From contig CAZVZX010000005.1 in NCBI GenBank assembly GCA_964631235.1, forward strand, positions 1 to 64,000: a stretch of 64,000 bases of DNA. Direction: 5' to 3'. Shown one piece after another: positions 16,955 to 26,500 of this stretch. Numbering within the stretch: position 1 is the first letter of the stretch; each line of letters starts with the position of its first letter. The notes under the pieces were generated by a model. The model was not told where the DNA came from, ran no database searches, and worked only from the letters and a program-made list of their open reading frames with translations. A program made the position numbers and the translations under genes. The DNA comes from JARKPK01 sp964631235 (GTDB lineage: Bacteria > Planctomycetota > Planctomycetia > Pirellulales > Thermoguttaceae).

Positions 16955-19900
16955 ATGAATGGTCAGAGATCCAGCGCGTGTCGCGATGCCGAGAGAGCGA
17001 GCACGCATCGGCCGGCCATGAGTTGGTTGCGTTGGGCGTCTTGTTGCTGCGTGCCGGTGTGGTTGGGCCTGGCCCTGTTGTTGCATCCGGCACCGTTGCA
17101 GTCGGCCGAGGAATCGGCTGCCGAAGCGCCGGCTGCGGCTGCCGCTCCCGACCGCGAAGCCCGCGCCACGGCCGACCAGCCTACCAAGCCGCTTCGCGAA
17201 CAGAGCATCTATATTCCTTACGAAAAATTGCGGCATGTTTTCGAGAAGCAAGGTCGCGGGGTGTTTTTGCCCTACGAGGAATTCGAGGCGCTTTGGAAGG
17301 CCGCTCGCGAGCGCGATCCGGCATCGGCCGAGGTCAAGCCGCCGGTCGGCGCCTTGATCGTCGAAAGCGAGAACGAAGCCGTCGCCGAGAAGGATGTGGT
17401 TCGGGTCAAGTGTCGGCTGAAGATCGAGGTCCTCTCGCAGGGCTGGGTCGAGGTTCCTCTGCGGCTTTCCGACGCGGCCATTGCGAAGGCCGTCGTTGAC
17501 GGAGCACCCGCCCGTTTGTTGGGCGAGCCGGGCCAAGACCATCGCCTCTTGGTCGAGAACCCGACGAAGAAGCCGAAAACCATCACGCTGGAGTTGGAGT
17601 ACGCCAAGACGATCACTCGCGCACCGGGTCAAAACAGCGTTTCGTTCCAAACTCCGCAGTCGCCGGTCAGCCGTTGGCAGATCACGGTTCCGCAGGCCGG
17701 CGTCAATGTGAATGTTCAGCCCTTGCTGGCCGCCACCGAGGTGCCGACGGCCGGCCCGGGTGCAGGGGGTGCTCCGCCCGCGGCCGGGGCCGAGCGGACG
17801 ACGATCATGGCCTTTGTGGGGGCGGCGCCATCGGTCCGCATTGATTGGACGCCCAAAGCGGAGGGGGCCGCCGGATTGGCGGCACTGGCCAGCGTCCAGG
17901 CCGAGCAACATTCGGCCGTGGCCGAAGGGGTCGTTCGAACGCGCGCCGTCTTGAACTATGCGATCAGTCGAGCGGAGTTGTCGGAGCTGGTGGTCGAAGC
18001 GCCGGCCGACCAAAAGATCGTCAGCGTTTTCGACGACAACGTCCGACAGTGGACGGCCGCCGAAGCCGACGGCAAGCAGAAGATCACGATTCAATTGTTC
18101 GAACCGGCCAAAAGCTCGCAGCGGCTGACGATCGAAATGGAGAAATTCTTCGACGACGCGGCTGCCACATCGATCGAAACACCAATGATCCGCGCGGTCG
18201 GGGTCGGCCGACAGCAGGGAGTGGTGGCCGTCAGCGTTGCAGCCGGCCTCAGGGCCGACGCGGCAAAGACGACCGGACTGTTGCAAATCGATCAGGGCGA
18301 ACTGCCGGCCGCCCTTCGCGGGGCGCAAACGGCGTTGGCCTATCGGTACGCGGCCGTGCCGTATTCGTTGACTTTCGACGTCGAGAAGGTGCAGCCGCGT
18401 CTTCTGGCCGAGACTCTTACCGAGGTCCATCTTAGCGCCGAAAAGCTTACGCTCGACGTAACCGCCGCAATCACGGTCGAGCGCAGCGGGGTGTTTCGCT
18501 TGGAGTTCGACATCCCCGAAGGCTTCCAATTGCGACGCGTGGTTGGGCGAGCGCTGCCGGCCGGAAAAGATGGCGAAGTGCCGGCCGCTGCGCCCGCACA
18601 AATCGACAACCATCACCTTGAAGGCGAGAAGAAGACCCGCTTGGTGGTCAACCTCAGCAAGAAGGCCCTGGGGCGCATCGGGTTGCTTTGCGAATTGCAG
18701 CAAGACCTGGCGCAACGCGAGTTGCTTGCGCAGCCGGGCAAGAAAGTGGCCCTGCCTTTGACCGTGCCGCGTGCCGCCGGGGCTGCTCTCGAACGAAATC
18801 GGGGCAGGCTGGTGATCTTCGCGCCAGAGAGCTTTCGAGTGGATGTCGAGAAGCCCCAGGGGTTGGGCGAAATGCGATTTGACGAGGTTTACGACGGTTT
18901 CGTCACCGCACGCGAGGCAAAGCCCGGCGACAGCCGCCCGCTTTCGTCCTGGTCATTTGCCGAAGAAGCCGCCGGATTGACCATTCAGGCCGAACGGCGA
19001 CAGCCGAAGGTTACCGTGCAGCAATTGCTGTCCGTTCGTATCGAAAGCGGGGTTGCCCGCTTCGAATGTTCGCTGAACTACGACGTTCAATACAGCGGCG
19101 TGAAGTCGATTCGGCTTGATCTGCCGGCGGCGATTGCGGCCAAGGTGCGAAACGAAACACCCACCGTCCCGGAAAAGCCCATCGATCCTCAACCCGACGA
19201 CGTGGCCAAGGGTGACATTGCCTGGAATCTGACGGGCGAGAACGAGCTGTTCGGCCGCGGCACGATTCGGCTGGTTTGGGAAGAACCACTTGAGAAGTTG
19301 CAGGTCGGCAAAAGCGTCGTGCTTTCGCTTCCCCACCTAAAGCCGCGAGGGGTGGACCGCGCCTGGGGGCAAATCGTCCTTTCTAAAGCGGAATCGCTCG
19401 ATGTGAGCACTCCTTCCGAGACTCCGGGGTTGCGGCCGATTGATCCGCAAGTCGACCTGAACCCGCCACAGCCGCAGGCCGCCCGCGCGTTCGAGTTTCA
19501 CGACGCTTGGACGCTGAATGTAACGGTTACTCAATTCGAGTTGGAAGAGATCAAGCGGACCAGCATCGAGCGCGGCGTTGTGCGGGCCGTGCTCACCCCG
19601 GCCGGCGAACTTTCGGTGCAAGCTCTATTTCGGATCCGCAGCGCGCGGCAACGCCTGGAAATCAGACTGCCGGAGAATGCCGCTTTTGCGGCCGCGCCGT
19701 TGCGCATCAACGGAAAGGCCGTCGTGCTGGAACGGGGCGTGCCGGGCCAGTTCTTCGCACCACTGACCGGAGCAGAGCCCGATACTCCAATGCTTGTCGA
19801 GCTGCGTTACACCACGCCCGACGGCAGTCGCCGATTGACCATTCCGCAGTTCCCCGAAGAGCCTGCGGTAATGAAAGTGTTTTTGTGCGTCTATCTGCCG

Positions 19901-20569
19901 CCCGACCAAGCGCTGCTGGGTTCGCGGGGGAAATGGTCGAGCGAGTTCCGCTGGTGGCTCGATCCGGCGGGTGTGTGGCGCCCCCAAGTTGCCACCACGG
20001 TAGGCAGCAGCGATCAGCAATTGCTCCAATGGGTCAGTGAGGGCCTGGAAGCCGGCCCCATCGCCGACTTCCAAACGGATGGCTCGCTCTTTGTCTTCTC
20101 AACGTTGGCGCCGGCGCCCTCGCCGGAAGGCGATCTCCACCTGAGCATGCTCCGCCGCGAGGTGCTGCGGGCGGCGGTGTTCGTGATTGCGATTGGCTGC
20201 GGCGTGGTGCTGCTGCCGGCGCCTTGGAGCCGACGCTTCGCCGCTATCGGTGTGGCGGTGGTGCTCATCGTGCTGGGCGGAGTGTTCCTGCCGACCTTCT
20301 CGCTGCAAGTGCTCGATGGAGTGTTCTTCTCGGCCGCAGTGGTGGTTGCCGTGCTCTGGCTCGTTTGGCACTTCCTGCGAATGCCTCGGCGCGCGGTGGT
20401 CGCCGCCGCCGTTCCAACCGCAGGCGCGCCGGCATCTGCCGTTTCCGGCCCGGCGAAACCCTTGGGCGGCGTGGCGGCAGGCATTGATTTGACCAAACAG
20501 CCCACCGGCGAATCTACCGAAGAGCCGACGCCGAAAACGGACTCCGACGGAGGCAAGAGCCATGAGTAG
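16955..20569 (+). CDS. Large exported envelope protein, module A (function unknown)
   Basis: A 1204-residue protein. After a basic N-terminus and a hydrophobic export signal (SWLRWASCCCVPVWLGLALL, about residues 22-41), a very long extracytoplasmic part rich in beta-strand-like sequence follows. Three transmembrane segments lie at the C-terminus (about 1068-1140), then a short charged tail. Three motifs recur in both modules of the next gene: IYIPYEKLRHVFEKQ with FLPYEEFEALW (about 85-115) followed by WVEVPLRLSDAAIAKAVVDG; AYRYAAVPYSLTFDVE (about 461); and LEIRLPENAAF (about 900). No known domain is recognised. The ATG at 16955 has AGAAAGG upstream; starts at 16850 and 16919 are possible. It overlaps the next gene by 8 bp, so the two are co-translated. 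An envelope structural or tethering role is inference. Confidence 0.75.
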   Translation: MNGQRSSACRDAERASTHRPAMSWLRWASCCCVPVWLGLALLLHPAPLQSAEESAAEAPAAAAAPDREARATADQPTKPLREQSIYIPYEKLRHVFEKQGRGVFLPYEEFEALWKAARERDPASAEVKPPVGALIVESENEAVAEKDVVRVKCRLKIEVLSQGWVEVPLRLSDAAIAKAVVDGAPARLLGEPGQDHRLLVENPTKKPKTITLELEYAKTITRAPGQNSVSFQTPQSPVSRWQITVPQAGVNVNVQPLLAATEVPTAGPGAGGAPPAAGAERTTIMAFVGAAPSVRIDWTPKAEGAAGLAALASVQAEQHSAVAEGVVRTRAVLNYAISRAELSELVVEAPADQKIVSVFDDNVRQWTAAEADGKQKITIQLFEPAKSSQRLTIEMEKFFDDAAATSIETPMIRAVGVGRQQGVVAVSVAAGLRADAAKTTGLLQIDQGELPAALRGAQTALAYRYAAVPYSLTFDVEKVQPRLLAETLTEVHLSAEKLTLDVTAAITVERSGVFRLEFDIPEGFQLRRVVGRALPAGKDGEVPAAAPAQIDNHHLEGEKKTRLVVNLSKKALGRIGLLCELQQDLAQRELLAQPGKKVALPLTVPRAAGAALERNRGRLVIFAPESFRVDVEKPQGLGEMRFDEVYDGFVTAREAKPGDSRPLSSWSFAEEAAGLTIQAERRQPKVTVQQLLSVRIESGVARFECSLNYDVQYSGVKSIRLDLPAAIAAKVRNETPTVPEKPIDPQPDDVAKGDIAWNLTGENELFGRGTIRLVWEEPLEKLQVGKSVVLSLPHLKPRGVDRAWGQIVLSKAESLDVSTPSETPGLRPIDPQVDLNPPQPQAARAFEFHDAWTLNVTVTQFELEEIKRTSIERGVVRAVLTPAGELSVQALFRIRSARQRLEIRLPENAAFAAAPLRINGKAVVLERGVPGQFFAPLTGAEPDTPMLVELRYTTPDGSRRLTIPQFPEEPAVMKVFLCVYLPPDQALLGSRGKWSSEFRWWLDPAGVWRPQVATTVGSSDQQLLQWVSEGLEAGPIADFQTDGSLFVFSTLAPAPSPEGDLHLSMLRREVLRAAVFVIAIGCGVVLLPAPWSRRFAAIGVAVVLIVLGGVFLPTFSLQVLDGVFFSAAVVVAVLWLVWHFLRMPRRAVVAAAVPTAGAPASAVSGPAKPLGGVAAGIDLTKQPTGESTEEPTPKTDSDGGKSHE

Positions 20570-23500
20570 CCCCCTGCGAACCAATTTCCTCCGACGAGAA
20601 GCGATCTTCGTTTGCGCGGCGGCCTGGGCGCTCGCCCTGCTCGCGCCGATCACGGTGCGCGCCGCCGAAGCGCCAGCCGTGGCAGCGGTCGCCGCACCGG
20701 GCGGTCCCGAAAAGCCTCGCCGCGAGTTGTACGTGCCCTATGCCGACCTCCACATTTTGCTGGAGAATCAGCCGCGGCGCGTCATGCTGCCGCGCAAACA
20801 GTTCGACGACCTGCTCCGTCAGGCTGAACAGGCGACCAAGTCGTTGGCGCCGCATGGCGTTCTACCTTTGGCCGCGGAATACGACGGGAAGATTCAAGAC
20901 CAGCGGGCCTCGATTCGCGCCAAACTGACCATCGACGCCCTGCACGAAGGCTTGCAAGTGGTTCCGCTCGATCTGGGCGGAGTGGGCGTCGTTTCGGCGA
21001 CGATCGACGGCAAGCCCGCCGCTCTGGGGCGATTGCCCGACGGGCGCGTCGCCGCCGTCGTGGAAGGTCCGAAACGTCGCGTCTTGGAGCTTGATCTGGT
21101 TGCGGCGTTCGAGATCACCTCGGCCCACCAAGTGCTGCAACTCCGCCTGCCGCGTCCGCCGGCGGCCCGCATGCAGTTGGTCGTGCCCGGCGATGTCGAG
21201 CTCAAGAGCGGCGCGGCCGTGCTCAGCCGCCAAGTGCAGGCGTATCCGCGACAAACTCGTTTCGAACTGATTCCGGCGTCGGCCGAATGCACCTTGGTGT
21301 TCACGCTGAACAGTCATTTGAAACAGACGGAATCGGTGCTTACCGCCAGCGGCGTGTACTTGCACGAGGTCACGCAGGGGTATGAACGGATTCATTCCAC
21401 TGTTTCGTTCCAGGTGCTCTATCGGGCGGTCGATCAACTGCGATTGGCTGTTCCGGCCGGTTTCGAGGTCCAAGAGGTATCGACACCGCTTCTGGCCCGC
21501 TGGGAGGTTACAAAAGAACAGCAACGGTCGGTGCTCGTCGTGCGGCTGCGAGAGCAGACGACCGACCCGATCGTGTTGAACGTTACGGCGGTGCGCGCGC
21601 CGGCGGTGCTCGACGAATGGACGGCCTCGCGGTGGGAGCCGCTTGATGTGGCGGCGCATGTGGCCGTTGTCGGCCTGTTGCTGGAAGACCGGGTCGATGC
21701 CGTCCGCGTGGAAACCGCGGGCCTGACGCCGATCGATGTCGAATCGCTGCGGGTCGCCTTGCCCAGTAGCTTGTTGCGGCCCACCCCCGGCATGCCGCTC
21801 TTGCGACCGGTGGCTGCTTGGTATGCGGCCCCGGCGTCATACCGTTTGACCGGCCGATTCGAGAAGCCGGCCGGCAAGATTGCGTCGAAAACAAATGTTC
21901 TCTTGGTGCTCGACGAATCGCGGCAGGAGGCCATCGGCGGATTCGCGGTTGTGCCGCGACACGAGCGACTCTTTTCCGTGGATTTCTCATCGCCCGTCGG
22001 CTGGACGGTCGAGTCGGTGACCGGCCCCGATGAACAACCGCTGCCCTTCGAACGGTTCGACGCGGCCGACGGCGCAGGGCGAATTCACGTCCGGCTGCCC
22101 GCGGGCGTCGCTCCCGACACGGCCTACACGCTCCATTTTCGCGCCACCAGCGTGCCCACCGGCTGGCTTCAGCCTTGGGAACAGCAGATCGTTGCATTCC
22201 CGCGTTTCGCCATCGTCGATCCGCGCGGCGCCGACCGCGCGCCGACCATCGATGATGTGGGCGCCATTGCCGTCGAGCCGCGAGGCGACTTGGTAGTTCG
22301 TCCCGAAAAGCTGGAAAAGCTGCTGCCGCTCGATCAAGCCGAGCGGGCTCAATACGGCCTGGGCGAGGTGGGCGAAGGGCCGGCCTATCGCTACGAAAAC
22401 GCCGTTTATCAAGCAGAGTTTGCCGTTACGCGCTCGCAACCCCGCGTGGTGGCACGATCCATCGCCTTCTACCATGTCAAGCCGCGAGTGCTCACCGTTC
22501 ACGGCGAATTGATCTATACGGTGGAAGAGGCACGCACCCGGCGGCTGCGCTTCGCGTTGCCGAAAGACACGCCCACGTTGCTTTCGGTTAGCGGCCTCGA
22601 CGGCGTAGAGATCGAAGAGTTTTTCAGTCGCGAGGGCGAAAAAAGCCGCGAGTGGACGGTCTTGCTTAAGCAGCCGCGCCGCGGCGTGGTGCGATTGGCC
22701 ATCGACTTCGACCGCCCGATCGCGGAAGACGCTCATTCCCTCGTGCTGCCGGGCCTTTCGGCACTCGATGTCGTCTATCAATCAGGCCTGTCGGCCATCG
22801 AGGCCGATCCGTTGCTCCGCGTCGCCGTGAAGACCGAAGCGCGCACGGTTGATGTCGGCGAGTTGTCTGAGGCCGAGTATCAGCCCGGCCGGCGTTTGCT
22901 GGGCGCTTACGGATTCAGCGGCAGCGCGCCGACGTTCGAACTCACCTTGGCCCGCGATCCGGCGCTGCCGATTCCTGAAGCGCTTGTGGGAAAGGCTCTG
23001 CTGATCACGCGGCTTTCGGCCCAAGGCGAAGCCCAGAACGAGGCCGTTTTTTCATTGCATGCGAAAGTGCTTTCGGTTGAAATCGAGCTGCCCGATAAAG
23101 CCGATTTTTGGGCGGCCACGGTGGACGACGAGCCGATCAAACCGCAGCGTCTCGGTTCGCGCATTCTGCTCGATCTGCCCGGCGCGCGCCGGCCCACGCG
23201 AGAACTTCAAGTGGTTTACTCTCTCCCGGTCGCTCCCGTTGCGATGCGCGGCACCGTGGATCTTTTGGCGCCGAAGCTTTATTGCGGTTTGACCCGGGCC
23301 ACGACCAACCCTTCCGACAAAGCGGTCGCCGTTGAGCAAGGGCGCGCACGGGAGGTTCCGCTCAATCAACTCGTTTGGCAAGTGCGACTGCCCGCCGAGT
23401 ACCGTCTGAGCGGATACGGCGGCACGCTGACGACGCTCGACATCGAGCGCCCGCGGCCCGCCGTCATCGGCCTGGCCGAGGTGATTTGGCACCTCGGTGG

Positions 23501-26500
23501 CGGAGTCGGCTCGGGTCTGTTGGCGCCCGCCTCGCAAGCCGCCCGCGGAACTGCTGGAATCGCTTCGCGTCGCGGCCCCTGGGGAAAGCATGCCCCGATG
23601 GCCGATCGAGAAACGGAAGAGTTGGCACGGTTCTCCGCTTCCGATGAACCCGCCGGTGCAGACGGGCGGGAGGCGGCCAAGTTCCGCGCCGACGCGCCCA
23701 CAGCGGAGCCGACGGCACCGATGGCACCGCCGGCCGCGAAGCCCGCCGACGGCATGATCGTTTCGGAATTAGAGCTTGCCGATAAGGCCAAAGAGATGCG
23801 AGACGCGAGCGACCCGACGGCCGCGCCGACGCCGCGGCCGGGACGAAGCCACGGCGAGTTCAAGCAATCCGAGGCCGACCAGGATGCGCAGCGAGAAAAC
23901 GCCAGGCCGATGGCTGAAACACCAGCCGACGCGAAGCCGGCAACGCGCACAAGCGGCATGGAAGGCGACTCGCTCGAACGGCGTCGCAAGGATTCGCTGC
24001 AAGGCATCCGCAGCTTGCGCATCCAACTGGCGCAGGCGGGCGGCGAGCAATCGCAAATCGAGTTCCGCAGCCTGGGCGGCAATCCGCAACTCGATCTGGT
24101 GTTGAGCAACACCGAACGGTTCTCCTTCCTCGGTTGGGGACTGTTCGGCGCGGCCGTGCTTTGGGGACTTTGCCGCGTTCATCGCCCGGCACGCAGCAAA
24201 ACGATGTTCGTCTTTACTTTGGCCGTTGCCACCACCGTTGTGGCCGTGCTGGCGCGCGATGTTGCCGTGGTGGAGCTGGCTAATCACGTGTTTCATGCAT
24301 CGTGGACGCTGGCATTGCTCTACATCGCGATTGCCGCGGTGCGCTGGATCGCGAGCAAGATCGTCGGCCTCTGGCAGATGCTTGCACGGCGCTTCCGCAA
24401 GTCGTTGCCCGATGCCGCGGGGCCGGCCGCCTCGACGGTCTCCTCCGTGGTGATTGCGGTTGTGGTTGCATGGTCGTCGCAACTTCAGGCTGCCGACGAG
24501 CATACTCCGCCGCCGCCCGTGGCTGTTCCCAACGATGTGATCATCGTCCCCTACGAGCCGAAAGACGATGCCCCGCCGGCGGTGGGCGACAAGGTTCTGG
24601 TGCCTTACGCCGAGTACGAGCGGTTGCGAAACCTCGTTGCGGCGAATCAACGGGCAGCCGAGAAGAAGCCGCCGCTGCCCTACGCCTTCGCCGGCGGCGA
24701 GTATCGCGCAACGCTCGGCACCGACGAGCACCTGACGTTTCAGGGGCGTTTCTCCGTCGAACTCTATGCCGATCAGCTCACCGAGGTTCCCTTGGCGCTT
24801 TCCGGCGGCGTGTTGGCCGTCGCACAAGTCGATGGCAAACCGGCGCGCATCCGCATGGTCGAGCCGCGGCCGCAGGAAACAAAGCCCCCGACGGCGAATC
24901 AACCGCAACAACCAATGCCGCAACAGGCCGTTCGGCAACAACCCGCCCCGCAACAGGCAGGCGATGTTCGCCCGGCGCCGGCCGCGCCGATCGTCGTGCT
25001 GTACCTCAGTGGCAAGGGAAAGCACGAGTTGCTGATCGAGATTCGCATGAAGATCGCCAAGCAGGGCGGCTGGCGTTCGGTCGAAGGCGTCGTTCCTTCG
25101 GCCCCGGCCACTTCGCTTGCGTTGAGCGTGCCCAAGTCGGGCACCGAACTGCGACTCGGGCATGTGAACGATCGCCGCAATTACGAAGTTGATCGCGACA
25201 ACTTCTCGGTAGTCACGGCCGTGAACGCCGACGGCGCCGTGAAGATCGCCTGGAGGCCCAAGGTGGCCGAAGCCCAGGTCGATCGAAGCCTGACGGTCGA
25301 ATCGACGTCGGTGCTCGACGTCGAGCAGGAGGGCGTGCGACTGACCTGCCGTGTCTCGCTCCAGTGCCGCCGCGGGCGGCGCGACCGTTTCGAGCTGCTC
25401 GTGCCGAAAGATTATTTGATCGAGTCGGTTCGGGGACCGAACGTCCGCGGCTGGCGGCTGGGCGCTCAACCTCCGGCCGCTGCGGACGATGCAAAGAACC
25501 CGAGGGCGGCCGTCCGGTCGATCGAAATCGAGCTGCTCAAGTCGGCTGAAGACTCGGAAGAACTATTTGTCGTTCTTTGGAAGGCCGCTGCGGAACGGAA
25601 CGGCCAAAGCAGCGAATGGTCGGTGCCCTACGTCGTTGTTCCCGACGCGGCGTTGCACGGCGGCACAGTGAGCATTCGCCGCAGCCCGTGGCTCGATCTG
25701 CGGACCACGGCGAAAAGCGGTGTCACGCGCACCGACGCCGACCCGAAAGCCGCAGAGCTGGCGGGCGACACCGTGCGGCAGCGTCCCTGGCCACTGCGGC
25801 CCTACGAGGCCTATCGCTTCGTCGGCGTGCCGTTCGACCTGAAGCTTTCGTCCGCGCCGATCACGGCAGAGTTCTCGGCCACGGTTCAATCGTTGGTGAA
25901 GATTGCGGCCTTCCAACGAACCCTGGAAACGCGAATCGAAATCACGCCCAAGGGCCGGCCGCTGTACGGCGCCGAAGTGCTTCTTCCCGAAGGCTTTGTT
26001 CTCGACCAACTGCATGCGCCGGGACTGAGCCATTGGTCGGTCGCCACCGACGGTCCGCGGCCGAGGCTCGCTGTCTTCTATGCTCAAGGGAGCGATGTTC
26101 CGCAGGCGTTGGTTGTCCAAGGCACGTTGGCCCGCGAAACCCCGCCGCCCGAATTGCCGCTGCCGCAGATCGAAGTCCTCGGCGTTGCCCGGCAACAAGG
26201 CGAGATCGTCATCCAGGCCGATCCGGCGTATGGGATCGACGCTTTTGATCTCCAACAGGCCGAAATCCGTCCGCTAGCCCGCGCCGGCTGGCTCAAACCG
26301 CAACAGATGGCCATGGCGCGGCTGAACATCAGCTACCAAAGCCCGGCCTATCGCGGCAAACTGCGGCTGACGGCGCGCACGCCGGTGGTCACATGCGAAA
26401 CGATTTCCAACGTTCGCGTTACCGGACGAGCGATCGAAGAAACCATCCTTCTGGAGTATCGCATTCAGCAAGCGGGCATCCGCGCGGTGAAGTTTCAGCT

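Noticed and set aside
16793..18715. A 640-codon minus-strand open frame opposite the first large envelope gene
   Set aside because: The composition is rich in Arg, Gln and His, with no domain, and the plus strand carries a conserved modular protein.
23769..25469. A 566-codon minus-strand open frame opposite the module B-C junction
   Set aside because: It is a shadow of the giant gene. The plus-strand frame shows signal, membrane and repeated-module features across the same bases.
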